A stretch of DNA of 44,261 nucleotides from Candidatus Hydrogenedentota bacterium (lineage in GTDB: Bacteria > Hydrogenedentota > Hydrogenedentia > Hydrogenedentales > CAITNO01), in NCBI GenBank assembly GCA_022706235.1, contig JAKJCY010000003.1, forward strand, positions 1 to 44,261, read 5' to 3'. Each line of letters begins with the position of its first letter. Position 1 is the first letter of the stretch. The translations under genes and the position numbers were made by a program. The notes beneath the pieces were generated by a model. That model saw nothing but the letters and a program-made list of their open reading frames with translations, had not been told where the DNA came from and ran no database searches. Positions 35,238 to 44,261 of this stretch are shown here, in pieces.

Positions 35238-37946
35238 ATGAACAATTCATTCTATCTTATTGACGCAATGGCTTTTGCCTTTCGCGCTTTTCATGCAATA
35301 AGCGCCACACTTACTGACAGCAAGGGACACCCCACCAACGCCGTCTTCGGGTTTACCCGCATCCTCCTGAAACTTCTGCGGGAACACGACCCCAAATATG
35401 TTACGGTTGTTTTTGATGCTCCGGGGAAGAACTTCCGACACGAGATGTATCCAGAATACAAGGCGACCCGCGCCAAAACCGCCCCGGAACTACTTGAGCA
35501 AATTCCCAGGATGTATGAAGTTGTTGAAGCAATGAACCTGCCTCTCACGATTGTGCCCGGCGTGGAAGCGGATGATGCAATCGGTACCCTTGCGACGCAG
35601 GCCGTCTCGCAAGGCCATGAGGTGGTTATTGTCAGCGGTGACAAGGACCTTTTACAACTCGTCAGCGACAACGTACGCGTGTTTGACCCTGGAAAAGAAG
35701 AGGAAAAGGCATGGACGGCAGCGGAACAAGTGCGTGAGCGCTTTGGTGTCGGCCCGGAACATGTTCGAGACGCGCTCGCGCTTATCGGGGATACCGCGGA
35801 TAACATTCCCGGCGTACGGCAGGTGGGAGAAGTCAAAGCGGCAAAATTGTTGTCTCAGTATCAAACACTTGAAAACCTGTACGATAACTTGCAAGCCATT
35901 ACTGGCAAACTTCAGGAATACCTGGAAACTGACCGGGAACAAGCCTTTTTCGCTCGGGAGTTAATCACGATAAGAACGGATGTCCCCATGGAAGTCGAAG
36001 TGGCCAAATATGAACGCCGCCCCTGGGACATTAAACGAATATCCTTGTGTTTTAAGGAACTCGCTTTTCATTCGCTTCTTCGTGAATTAGAATCCGAACT
36101 TCCCAAGAAGGAAATACAGCAGGCCTATACGCTGATAAACACGCCGGAATTACTGGAACGCCTGGTTCGGCGATTGCGTACGGCCGGTCTGTTTGCAATA
36201 GACACGGAAACGACCCACATTCAACCCATGCTCGCCGATTTAGTGGGGATTTCCGTATGCATGGAACCGGGCTCGGCATACTATATCCCAGTGCGCCAGG
36301 CTGGGGAAGACCTCGAAACGCTTATGAACGCTTCTGAGTGCCCGTCGGTAACTTTTACACTCCAAGAAGCGCTGAATATCCTTCGGCCTGTTCTGGAAGA
36401 CCCCGCTATCCACAAGACCGGGCACAACCTGAAATACGACATTATCGTCCTTCATCGCGCTGGTATTATGCTGCGCGGCGTTGCCATGGATACCATGATT
36501 GCATCGTACTTGACAGATGCCTCACGTTTAAGGCACAATTTAGACGACCTCAGTCTTCACCACCTGAATCACAAAACGATTCCTATTTCCGATTTGATCG
36601 GAAAAGGATCCAAGGCCGTCTCTTTTGATCAGGTTCCCTTGGAACAAGCAACCGAGTATGCGTGCGAAGACGCTGATATGTCATTGCGCCTGGCGCAGGT
36701 GTTTGAACCACGGTTGAAAGAACTGGGGCTGGAATCACTCCTCAACGAAGTCGAACTTCCCCTAATTCATGTACTTGCGAACATGGAAATGCGGGGGATA
36801 GCCATTGAAAAAGCACTATTTGAAACACTACTGCGCGAACTGAGCGCAAGTCTGCACACACTTGAATCAAATATCCATGCGTTGGCGGGCGAGACCTTTA
36901 ATATTAATTCCCCCAAGCAGCTTCAAGGTGTCTTGTACGACAAACTCGGATTAAAACCCGTCCGAAAAAATAAGAGCGGGTATTCCACCGATGTGGACAC
37001 TTTGGAAGCGCTCGCGGAAAAGCATCCGCTTCCCCGGGCGGTATTGGAATATCGGAGTCTCGAAAAACTACGCAGTACCTACGTGGAAGCCCTTCCGAAA
37101 CTGGTGCACCCAAAGACTGGGCGGCTCCACACATCGTTCAACCAGGCCGTTGCGGCGACCGGAAGATTGTCAAGCAGCAATCCCAATCTGCAGAACATTC
37201 CGACGCGCACCGAGCTTGGGAAGCGAATTCGTCAAGGATTCGTGGCAAGCGGGTCTTCAAAACGTCTCATCTCGGCGGATTATTCCCAAATTGAATTGAG
37301 GGTGCTGGCTCATTTGACGGAAGATTCCATGTTATGCGGCGCGTTCGCATCGGATGCGGATGTTCACCGCGAAACCGCTGCGCGCATATTTTGCGTTTGT
37401 CCTGAAGAAGTCACACCCGACATGCGGCGCCAGGCCAAAGCGGTCAATTTCGGTGTCATCTACGGAATGGGTGATTTCAGCCTGGCCCGGAATGTAGGCT
37501 TGACCCGGGAGGCGGCCAGAAAGTTTATTCATCAATATTTTGAAACTTATCCAGGCGTTGCCATGTGGATAGAACGCACAAAAGAGCAGGCCCGCAAAGA
37601 TGGATTTGTGACAACGCTCATGAATCGCAGACGCCCTATTACGGATATCAACAGTGACCGGGCTGTGTTACGGAGTGCGGCGGAGCGTATGGCTATAAAC
37701 ACGCCTGTGCAGGGGTCTGCAGCCGATATTATCAAAGTCGCCATGATACGGCTTGAGAAAGCCTTGGCCGCCTATGACGCCAAAATGCTGTTGCAGGTGC
37801 ACGATGAGCTTCTCGTGGAAGCGGAAGCGGACTGCGCTCAAGAAGTCGCGGAGTGCATGCGCTCTGTCATGGAAGGTGCGGCATCCCTCAAGGTCCCTCT
37901 GAAGGTGGACGTCGGCACCGGTTCCAATTGGGCCGAAATACACTGA
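35238..37946 (+). CDS. polA: DNA polymerase I
   Basis: A 902-residue PolA for Okazaki-fragment processing and repair. All three activities look intact. The 5'-3' exonuclease has V-V-F-D-A-P, G-V-E-A-D-D-A-I-G-T and V-S-G-D-K-D-L-L-Q-L. The 3'-5' exonuclease has I-D-T-E-T-T near 321, H-N-L-K-Y-D and Y-A-C-E-D-A-D. The polymerase has motif A D-Y-S-Q-I-E-L-R, motif B RRQAKAVNFGVIYGMG and motif C L-Q-V-H-D-E-L-L. The gene starts at the ATG at 35238, 163 bp after the pilT-like gene. I see no good ribosome site there. Confidence 0.98.
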   Translation: MNNSFYLIDAMAFAFRAFHAISATLTDSKGHPTNAVFGFTRILLKLLREHDPKYVTVVFDAPGKNFRHEMYPEYKATRAKTAPELLEQIPRMYEVVEAMNLPLTIVPGVEADDAIGTLATQAVSQGHEVVIVSGDKDLLQLVSDNVRVFDPGKEEEKAWTAAEQVRERFGVGPEHVRDALALIGDTADNIPGVRQVGEVKAAKLLSQYQTLENLYDNLQAITGKLQEYLETDREQAFFARELITIRTDVPMEVEVAKYERRPWDIKRISLCFKELAFHSLLRELESELPKKEIQQAYTLINTPELLERLVRRLRTAGLFAIDTETTHIQPMLADLVGISVCMEPGSAYYIPVRQAGEDLETLMNASECPSVTFTLQEALNILRPVLEDPAIHKTGHNLKYDIIVLHRAGIMLRGVAMDTMIASYLTDASRLRHNLDDLSLHHLNHKTIPISDLIGKGSKAVSFDQVPLEQATEYACEDADMSLRLAQVFEPRLKELGLESLLNEVELPLIHVLANMEMRGIAIEKALFETLLRELSASLHTLESNIHALAGETFNINSPKQLQGVLYDKLGLKPVRKNKSGYSTDVDTLEALAEKHPLPRAVLEYRSLEKLRSTYVEALPKLVHPKTGRLHTSFNQAVAATGRLSSSNPNLQNIPTRTELGKRIRQGFVASGSSKRLISADYSQIELRVLAHLTEDSMLCGAFASDADVHRETAARIFCVCPEEVTPDMRRQAKAVNFGVIYGMGDFSLARNVGLTREAARKFIHQYFETYPGVAMWIERTKEQARKDGFVTTLMNRRRPITDINSDRAVLRSAAERMAINTPVQGSAADIIKVAMIRLEKALAAYDAKMLLQVHDELLVEAEADCAQEVAECMRSVMEGAASLKVPLKVDVGTGSNWAEIH

Positions 37947-38052
37947 TGTCCCATAAAATAAGCGTGTTCAGGTGAAATTCATTCACGCTGCGCATCAAAT
38001 CAAGAAATTTACAGGTCGTATTTTTCAGTACAATACAACGAAAGGATAATTC

Positions 38053-39501
38053 ATGCCTGAGCATCCCGCTTCAGACAATCCCCGCGGCCACAGACCCGGT
38101 AATCTCAAAAGAAAAGGAGTGCCCACATCGCGCGGTCCACAGGGAAAACCCAACAAGCCGCGCCACAATAACCCGGGACACGTGCCAAGGAAATCCACCA
38201 TCCTGGATGTGGCGAACGAGCCTATGCCGGACCTCGGCAACGGGCCTGACATAGCCATCAAAGATATGAAATCCATGACCATGCCGCAGTTGAATGACCT
38301 GGCCGAACAACTTGGCTTGCGTGAATACGGCGGGCTAAAGCGGCAGGATCTTATTTTCAGGCTGCTGCAGGCCAGTATAGAAAAGTCCGGTTCCGCGTAC
38401 GGTGAAGGTACGCTGGAAATTCTTACGGATGGATTTGGATTCCTTCGTTCGCCGGACTATTCTTATCTGCCCGGACCGGATGACATCTATGTTTCCCCTT
38501 CCCAGATACGGAAATTCGGCCTGCGGACGGGAGACAGCGTCAGCGGTCATGTGCGACCGCCAAAAAGCGGTGAACGGTATTTCGCATTGCTAAAGGTCGA
38601 ATCGGTTAACCATGAAAGTCCTGAAGACGCCTACCGCCGTATCAATTTCGATAATCTGACGCCGTTACATCCCAATAAACGATTACGGCTGGAGACGACC
38701 CAGGACGAGATCGCCATGCGAATTATGGATTTAATCTCGCCGATTGGCAAGGGACAGCGCGGCCTCATTGTAGCCGCTCCCTTTACGGGCAAAACCGTAT
38801 TGCTTCAGAAAATAGCGAACAGTATCGCGGTGAACCATCCCGAAACCACCGTTATCGTCCTGCTGATTGACGAACGTCCCGAGGAAGTTACCGACATGCA
38901 ACGGTCGGTACAGGGGGAAGTGATTGCCTCGACCTTTGATGAACCGCCGGAACGGCATGTTCAAGTGGCGGAAATGGTGCTGAACAAGGCGAAGAGGCTG
39001 GTGGAACATAAGCGGGACGTCATCATCCTGCTCGATTCCATAACACGCCTGGCCCGTGCTTATAATGTCATTGTTCCCGCCAGCGGCAAGGTGCTTTCCG
39101 GTGGGGTGGACTCCAATGCGCTCCAGCGCCCGAAACGTTTCTTCGGCGCCGCCCGCAATATTGAAGAAGGCGGCAGCCTGACCATCCTTGCGACCGCCCT
39201 CATTGAGACCGGCAGCCGCATGGACGATGTCATATTCGAAGAATTCAAGGGTACCGGCAACATGGAATTACACCTGGACCGGCGCCTCATGGAGAAGCGA
39301 ATATTCCCGGCCATTGATGTCAATAAGTCGAGAACACGCAAAGAAGAACTGCTGGTCAATGCCGAAGAACTGGAACGTATCTACTTGTTATTCCGAGTGC
39401 TGGGGCCGCTGGAATCCACCGAGGCGGCTGAATTGCTGATTGGCAAGCTGAAGAAAACAAAATCGAACGAGGATTTCCTGTCCCTGATGCAGAAAATGTA
39501 A
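38053..39501 (+). CDS. rho: Transcription termination factor Rho
   Basis: A 482-residue Rho, the RNA-dependent helicase that ends transcription. A basic, Pro- and Gly-rich N-terminal extension of about 75 residues precedes the Rho-N domain ([20 protein letters not shown]). The cold-shock RNA-binding domain has [12 protein letters not shown]. The ATPase has Walker A A-P-F-T-G-K-T, Walker [17 protein letters not shown], and the R-loop K-G-T-G-N-M-E-L. The usual Walker A is P-P-K-A-G-K-T; Phe replaces the Lys here. AAAGGA lies six bases before the ATG. It sits 106 bp behind polA. Confidence 0.97.
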   Translation: MPEHPASDNPRGHRPGNLKRKGVPTSRGPQGKPNKPRHNNPGHVPRKSTILDVANEPMPDLGNGPDIAIKDMKSMTMPQLNDLAEQLGLREYGGLKRQDLIFRLLQASIEKSGSAYGEGTLEILTDGFGFLRSPDYSYLPGPDDIYVSPSQIRKFGLRTGDSVSGHVRPPKSGERYFALLKVESVNHESPEDAYRRINFDNLTPLHPNKRLRLETTQDEIAMRIMDLISPIGKGQRGLIVAAPFTGKTVLLQKIANSIAVNHPETTVIVLLIDERPEEVTDMQRSVQGEVIASTFDEPPERHVQVAEMVLNKAKRLVEHKRDVIILLDSITRLARAYNVIVPASGKVLSGGVDSNALQRPKRFFGAARNIEEGGSLTILATALIETGSRMDDVIFEEFKGTGNMELHLDRRLMEKRIFPAIDVNKSRTRKEELLVNAEELERIYLLFRVLGPLESTEAAELLIGKLKKTKSNEDFLSLMQKM

Positions 39502-40007
39502 ACGCGGACTCCAGCTTGATTTCCTGACTGATATTCCCCGGTGCCGGGCCTTTCTCTCTGGGCAATCTCTGCTGAGTAAACATCCGGATAATTTCAGATT
39601 TCCAGAGTCCTTCGGAAACGCGCGTGGCTCTGGTAAACAAACAAAAGAACGGAGCAAAAAGGGACTGATGGCGAAATAGCCATCAGTAACGAAGAATCCA
39701 CGCTTTTTACTGCAATTGGCCATTCATATGTCTGTACCTTCCCTGCGGCTTATAAGAAGAGTTCTACAAAAGAAGAGTGCCAGACGAGATTCCGAGGAAT
39801 CATTAAAAAGACCCGACGGGGTCAGGAAGTCACTACTTATACCAAGGCGGAGATTCGGTCCTCTCGCGTATAGTCTAGGCTCATCTTTTTTGCACCCTTT
39901 TTCCTGATGCCTATCTTATTATGCAGAATAATGATGCGCGGTGATTGCGCTGTCACAAGCATCTTGTTTTGTTTCAAATCACAGATGGTTGACGATAAGG
40001 TATTATA
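39502..40007 (+). other. 506-bp gap with hairpin, no clear gene
   Basis: No protein gene stands out. A 63-codon frame at 39716-39907 is rich in Arg and Ser and has no ribosome site. A nine-base-pair perfect hairpin lies at 39664-39687 and a smaller GACCC/GGGTC one near 39810. On the minus strand the large hairpin is followed by TCCCTTTTT, so it would terminate transcription coming from the right. Confidence 0.45.
39664..39687 (-). terminator. Perfect hairpin (ACTGATGGC/GCCATCAGT), terminator-like
   Basis: A nine-base-pair perfect stem has a six-base loop. On the minus strand it is followed by a T-rich tail. On the plus strand there is no T-run directly behind it, though TTTTT comes about 28 bases later. 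It could therefore be the end of the rho transcript or a structure with another role. Confidence 0.4.
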
Positions 40008-40535
40008 ATGGAACGCTGGAAACACAGCACGGTCAACTTTGACGGCAAAATATTAAGGCTGCGGACAGGTTGTGTCGTACTCGACGATGGCATCGAAGCC
40101 TACAGGGAAGTTGTCGAACATCCCGGAGGCGCTTGTGTGCTCCCATTTACAGGAGACGCTTTTGTTCTGGTGCGTCAATACAGAATTGCCCTCGCCCAGT
40201 ATGTTCTCGAGGCGCCCGCCGGCAAACTGGAATCCGGAGAAACACCTGAAGCCTGTGCCATCAAGGAACTGCGGGAGGAAACGGGATATCGAGGGCTAAA
40301 CATGATGTCCTTGGGTAAGGTCTTTCCGTCTGTTGGATTCTCAAGTGAGGTCATTCATCTCTATCTTGCCACTGGACTTGAAAGCGTCGGGAAACAGCCC
40401 GAACCGGATGAACGAATAGAAATAGTCACGTTGTCCGTGGAAGAAGTCCGCATGATGCTGAATAAACATGAACTCCACGATGCCAAAACCCATGTCGTTG
40501 TCCATCGTGCCCTGAATCATTTGCGTCTCTATTGA
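40008..40535 (+). CDS. NUDIX hydrolase, ADP-ribose pyrophosphatase-like
   Basis: A 175-residue NUDIX hydrolase. The Nudix box (G-x5-E-x7-R-E-U-x-E-E-x-G-U) is complete at residues 72-94 (GKLESGETPEACAIKELREE). The preceding E-A-P-A-G and R-Q-Y-R motifs are typical of ADP-ribose pyrophosphatases, which hydrolyse ADP-ribose to AMP and ribose-5-phosphate. Its size fits (about 170-210). The ATG at 40008 has AAGG seven bases upstream. It follows the rho gap and precedes an unrelated lipoprotein. Confidence 0.94.
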   Translation: MERWKHSTVNFDGKILRLRTGCVVLDDGIEAYREVVEHPGGACVLPFTGDAFVLVRQYRIALAQYVLEAPAGKLESGETPEACAIKELREETGYRGLNMMSLGKVFPSVGFSSEVIHLYLATGLESVGKQPEPDERIEIVTLSVEEVRMMLNKHELHDAKTHVVVHRALNHLRLY

Positions 40536-40684
40536 AGGAAGTTTATTTTTCAGAAACATCCGGTCGCTGTTTTCAGGCCGGAATATTTACAAGAAATACC
40601 GAAGACGGTTTTAACAATCGCTATTCCAATCGCGGTTGATGGTCGCATAGGATTGTCCGTCCTCCCCGGAAAAGGAGCACTGAA

Positions 40685-41464
40685 ATGAAACTCAGATCGC
40701 TGTCCTTGATATGTATAAGTATGTCATTGTCCTCTTCATGCGTCGCGAAGCCGGATCCGGATACACAGCATGCGTTACCCGATTTCGGCGCTAATCTCCC
40801 CGAAAGGTACTCCCTGGTGTACGAAACGGATTTTTCCACCGACAGTGTCTGCTCTGATTTTGAATTCACGGACCCGAATACGTGGCGCCTCCAGACTGAA
40901 GATGGGGAACCTTGTCTTGAGTTGTATGAAAAAATCGGCGATTATACGCCGGAAGTGCGTTCGCCCCATACCATTGCCTTGTTAACGAAATTTCAGGTGG
41001 GTGACTTCGTTTTGGAGGTAGATGCCGAGTCCACCAATATCAGTGCCGGTGCACATCGGGACACCTGTTATTTCTTCGGCCTTTCGAACCCGTCAAGGTT
41101 TTATTACGTCCACATCGCCTCGGGGGCCGATCCGAATGCCCATAACATCTTTCTGGTCAAAGATGCCCCCCGCACCAATATTGCTACCTACACGACAACA
41201 GGCATTGACTGGGGCGTCGGCATCCGCCATCGCATACGCATTGAACGCACCGTAAGCGACGGCGCGATCCGGGTATATTTCAATGATATGAGCACGCCTG
41301 TCATGCAGGCAACGGACACCAGTTTTGATTGGGGCTTTGTGGGGCTGGGTTCTTTCGATGACACGGCAAAATTTTACGCGCTGAAACTCTACGCCCCGGA
41401 AACGCGCAACGCGATCGCCCGTATTTTTACAAAGAAAGCCACGGACGAGGTTTCATCAAAATAG
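40685..41464 (+). CDS. Lipoprotein with concanavalin-like fold
   Basis: A 259-residue exported lipoprotein: hydrophobic signal and lipobox S-L-S-S-S-C at residue 19. AAGGAG lies seven bases before the ATG. The mature part looks like a beta-sandwich with Y-E-T-D-F-S-T-D, F-V-L-E-V-D-A-E, SNPSRFYYVHIASGADPNAH and FDWGFVGLGSFDDTAKF, which fits a LamG or 3-keto-disaccharide hydrolase (DUF1080)-like fold. Such domains bind or hydrolyse sugars. No catalytic residue set is obvious, so I call no activity. It converges with uvrA. Confidence 0.78.
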   Translation: MKLRSLSLICISMSLSSSCVAKPDPDTQHALPDFGANLPERYSLVYETDFSTDSVCSDFEFTDPNTWRLQTEDGEPCLELYEKIGDYTPEVRSPHTIALLTKFQVGDFVLEVDAESTNISAGAHRDTCYFFGLSNPSRFYYVHIASGADPNAHNIFLVKDAPRTNIATYTTTGIDWGVGIRHRIRIERTVSDGAIRVYFNDMSTPVMQATDTSFDWGFVGLGSFDDTAKFYALKLYAPETRNAIARIFTKKATDEVSSK

Positions 41465-41498
41465 CCACCGGGCCGGCGTGGCCTTCCTTTCAGCACGC

Positions 41499-44261
41499 TC
41501 AGGAGGTCCGGGATATTGGCGCGTTGGTTATCTTTTCCTTCAGGTAGTGTCCCGTGTAAGAACGCCGATTTTTGCAGAGTTTCTCCGGCGTACCTTCCGC
41601 GATAATTCTGCCTCCCGCATCACCGCCTTCCGGCCCCAGGTCAATAATCCAATCCGCCGTTTTGATGACATCCAGATTATGCTCAATCACGATGACGGTG
41701 TTGCCGTAATCCACCAGGCGGTGGAGGACCGTCAGCAGTTTGTCCACGTCCGCGGCATGCAACCCGGTGGTAGGCTCGTCCAGGATATACAGGGTGCGCC
41801 CTGTCTGCCGTTTCGCCAGTTCCGTAGCCAGTTTGACACGCTGCGCTTCCCCCCCGGACAAGGTAATGGCCGACTGCCCCAGTTTGATGTAATCAAGCCC
41901 GACATCGTGCAGGGTCTGTAACTTGGAGATTACCGACGGAATGTTCTTGAAAAAACCGCACGCGTCTTCCACGGTCATATCCAGCACTTCGGCGATGTTC
42001 TTGCCCTTGTACCGGATTTCCAGCGTGTCCCGGTTATACCGCGCCCCGTGGCAGACTTCACAAGGCACATACACGTCCGGCAGAAAGTGCATCTCAATGG
42101 TAAGCAGGCCGTTGCCCTCGCAGGCTTCGCACCGGCCGCCCTTCACATTGAAACTGAAGCGTCCGGGCTGATAGCCCCGCGTCCGGGCTTCCTGCGTGCG
42201 GGACAACAGGTCCCGTATGGGGCCGAAAAATCCCGTATAGGTCGCCGGATTGGAACGCGGCGTGCGCCCGATGGGCGACTGGTCGATGTCGATGATCTTA
42301 TCGACATGCTCCAGACCCTCGATGCTTTCATGCCGGCCGGGCTGCCCCTGGTACATTCCGTAAAGACGCCGCGCCACCGCCGGGTACAGCGTTTCATTGA
42401 TCAGGCTGGATTTGCCGGAACCTGAAACGCCGGTAACCCCGATGAAGGTGCCCAGCGGGAAAGTGACATCTATGTTTTTCAGGTTGTTATGGGCCGCCTT
42501 TCGAATGGAAAGGGTATTGCCGTTGCCGGGACGGCGCTTTTCCGGCAAGGGTATTTTCAAATCCCCCCGCAGGTACTGTCCGGTCAACGACGTTTTGCAG
42601 CGCATGATCTCCTTGGGCGTTCCCTCCGCCACAATGGCGCCCCCGTGCACCCCGGCGCCCGGGCCCAGGTCAAGCACGTAGTCCGCGGCAAGGATGGTAT
42701 CCTCATCATGCTCCACCACGATAACGGTGTTGCCGAGGTCGCGAAGCCGCTTCAACGTCGCCAACAGTTTCTCGTTGTCCCGCTGGTGCAGGCCGATACT
42801 GGGCTCGTCCAGGACATACAGCACGCCGACCAGCCCGCTGCCCACCTGTGTGGCCAGCCGGATCCGCTGCGACTCGCCGCCGGACAAGGATCCCGCGTGG
42901 CGGTCGAGACTCAGGTAGTTCAGCCCGACGCTGTTCAGGAAACCCAGGCGCTCCCGGATTTCCTTAAGGATACGCTCGGCGATTTTCGCCCGGGTGGCAT
43001 CCAGCCGCAGCGTGGAAAAAAAATCAAACGCCTTTTGGATGGAAAGGGCCGTCACATCGGTGATGGTCGCGCCCGCCACGCGCACGGCACACGATTCGGG
43101 CCGCAACCGCGCCCCTTTACAGGCGGGACATGGCCGCGTTGCCATGAATTCCGTGATCATGTCCCGGGCCCGATTCGAATCGGTATCCCTGAAGCGGCGG
43201 GCCAGGTTGGGAATCACCCCTTCAAAGGGGCGCCGCGTCTTGTAATTGCTGTTCTCGCTTTCAAAAGAAAAGGATATTTCCTCGCCTCCGGAACCGTAAA
43301 GAACAACCTGCCTGAAAGCCTCCGGCAGGTTGCGCCAGGCCGTTTTGGGCGACTGCTTGTAATGGCGGCATACGGACAACAGCATCTTGCGGTACATCCC
43401 GTCCAGCAGTCGCCGAATACTCCAGGGGCGCACCGCTCCGTCCTCAATGGACAGTGCCTCGTCGGGAATCACCAGTTCCGGCGCCACCTCCATCACCTCA
43501 CCCAGCCCCGTGCAGCGCGGACAGGCGCCGTTCGGGTTGTTGAAGGAGAACATGCGCGGTTCAAGCTCTTCCATCACCACACCGCATTCGATACAGGCCA
43601 GGTGTTCGCTTTGCAGCAGTTCCTCGGGCTTCTTGCCCGGACATTCATACCAGACGCGGATGAGCCCTTTGCCCAGTTTCAAGCAGGTTTCCACGGAATC
43701 GGTAAAGCGTTTCCGGGAATCGGGGTTGACGGAAAGACGGTCTACCACAACGTCGATGTCATGTTTGACGTATCGCTCCATTTCGATATCGTCTTCTACG
43801 TGGTAAAACGTGCCGTCCACACGGACACGGGCGTATCCCTGCTGTTTGATGTCCGTGAACACCTTCTGGTAGTGGCCTTTGCGCTGACGTACCAGGGGCG
43901 CCATCAGCTGCACCCGCGTGCCCTGGGGAAAGGCGAGAATGCTGTCCACAATGCTCTGGGGCGTCTGCGATTCAATCGGCTTGCCGCATTTATGGCAGTG
44001 GGGGATACCTGCCCGGGCAAACAGAAGGCGCAGATAATCGTATATCTCGGTTACCGTGCCGACAGTGGAACGGGGATTGCGATGCGTCGTCTTCTGCTCG
44101 ATGGAAATGGCGGGACTCAATCCCTCGATATACTCCACATCGGGCTTGTCCATCTGGTCCAGGAACTGCCGCGCGTAGGCCGACAGGCTCTCCACGTAAC
44201 GCCGCTGTCCCTCGGCATAAATGGTGTCGAAAGCAAGGCTGGACTTACCCGAACCGCTCAA
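41499..44261 (-). CDS. uvrA: Excinuclease ABC subunit A, 5' partial
   Basis: The damage sensor of nucleotide excision repair. The frame is open to the right edge, so the true start and roughly the first 30 residues are missing; the visible part opens inside the first Walker A ([10 protein letters not shown]). Family marks are [14 protein letters not shown], zinc modules C-x-x-C (C-H-K-C-G, C-I-E-C-G), the first signature [14 protein letters not shown], second Walker [20 protein letters not shown] and [12 protein letters not shown]. About 920 of roughly 950 residues are visible. It converges with the lipoprotein. Confidence 0.97.
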   Translation of the reverse strand: MSGSGKSSLAFDTIYAEGQRRYVESLSAYARQFLDQMDKPDVEYIEGLSPAISIEQKTTHRNPRSTVGTVTEIYDYLRLLFARAGIPHCHKCGKPIESQTPQSIVDSILAFPQGTRVQLMAPLVRQRKGHYQKVFTDIKQQGYARVRVDGTFYHVEDDIEMERYVKHDIDVVVDRLSVNPDSRKRFTDSVETCLKLGKGLIRVWYECPGKKPEELLQSEHLACIECGVVMEELEPRMFSFNNPNGACPRCTGLGEVMEVAPELVIPDEALSIEDGAVRPWSIRRLLDGMYRKMLLSVCRHYKQSPKTAWRNLPEAFRQVVLYGSGGEEISFSFESENSNYKTRRPFEGVIPNLARRFRDTDSNRARDMITEFMATRPCPACKGARLRPESCAVRVAGATITDVTALSIQKAFDFFSTLRLDATRAKIAERILKEIRERLGFLNSVGLNYLSLDRHAGSLSGGESQRIRLATQVGSGLVGVLYVLDEPSIGLHQRDNEKLLATLKRLRDLGNTVIVVEHDEDTILAADYVLDLGPGAGVHGGAIVAEGTPKEIMRCKTSLTGQYLRGDLKIPLPEKRRPGNGNTLSIRKAAHNNLKNIDVTFPLGTFIGVTGVSGSGKSSLINETLYPAVARRLYGMYQGQPGRHESIEGLEHVDKIIDIDQSPIGRTPRSNPATYTGFFGPIRDLLSRTQEARTRGYQPGRFSFNVKGGRCEACEGNGLLTIEMHFLPDVYVPCEVCHGARYNRDTLEIRYKGKNIAEVLDMTVEDACGFFKNIPSVISKLQTLHDVGLDYIKLGQSAITLSGGEAQRVKLATELAKRQTGRTLYILDEPTTGLHAADVDKLLTVLHRLVDYGNTVIVIEHNLDVIKTADWIIDLGPEGGDAGGRIIAEGTPEKLCKNRRSYTGHYLKEKITNAPISRTS

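Noticed and set aside
35291..35836. 181-codon minus-strand frame
   Set aside because: Shadow of the polA 5'-3' exonuclease region with no domain of its own.
39716..39907. 63-codon plus-strand frame
   Set aside because: No ribosome site, Arg/Ser-rich composition and no recognised domain.
1..44261. CRISPR array, tRNA or rRNA genes, insertion sequence or prophage
   Set aside because: No regularly spaced repeats, no cloverleaf or rRNA sequence and no transposase or phage motifs were seen.

Overview
This window is most likely chromosomal DNA from an uncultured Gram-negative bacterium of the Candidatus Hydrogenedentes / planctomycete-lentisphaerid type. That placement is an inference, not proven. 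It rests on the secreted protein with an E-G-E-G linker and a dockerin-like C-terminus, the lipoprotein signals, the PQQ-type propeller, the sulfatase-fold enzyme, the URO-D-like methyltransferase and the Gfo/Idh/MocA oxidoreductase. Most of the rest is ordinary housekeeping.

Region 1 (1-3929) is the most unusual part. Two divergent members of the Pup ligase/depupylase family (glutamine-synthetase-like, PafA/Dop) flank a 70-residue protein ending in Ser-Gly-Gln. This is the layout expected of a pupylation-like protein-tagging operon, but the tag resembles canonical Pup only in size, disordered N-terminus and C-terminus. No proteasome genes follow. A decayed class II fructose-bisphosphate aldolase lies next instead.

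Region 2 (3930-9378, minus strand) holds an active HtrA-like lipoprotein protease, a second HtrA-like protein with a destroyed catalytic triad, and a small lipoprotein, closely packed as an envelope quality-control cassette. Upstream lie an M24 aminopeptidase and elongation factor P. Region 3 (9433-16331, minus) carries an oxidoreductase, two overlapping GT4 glycosyltransferases, a small coiled-coil protein, a tandem universal stress protein, hisH-hisB and a metallophosphoesterase. Region 4 (16708-21023, minus) has mutS and a PQQ-propeller protein. A 569-bp AT-rich gap separates these from the plus-strand 1074-residue multidomain secreted protein, which has a near-consensus promoter.

Region 5 (25029-33204, minus) has a frameshifted URO-D-like methyltransferase, murA-hisD-hisC, tpiA-secG with a clear terminator behind secG, a sulfatase-fold enzyme with Thr at the nucleophile position, and a lipoprotein. 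Region 6 (33581-41464, plus) has a PilT-like ATPase with an extra N-terminal domain, polA, rho, a NUDIX hydrolase and a lipoprotein. A partial uvrA on the minus strand runs off the right edge. MutS, PolA and UvrA make this a DNA-repair-rich end, and histidine biosynthesis is split between two loci.

Dispersed palindromic (REP-like) repeats occur at about 13.2, 13.4 and 26.1 kb, and one inverted repeat at 24.9 kb. I found no tRNA, rRNA, CRISPR array, transposase or phage gene.
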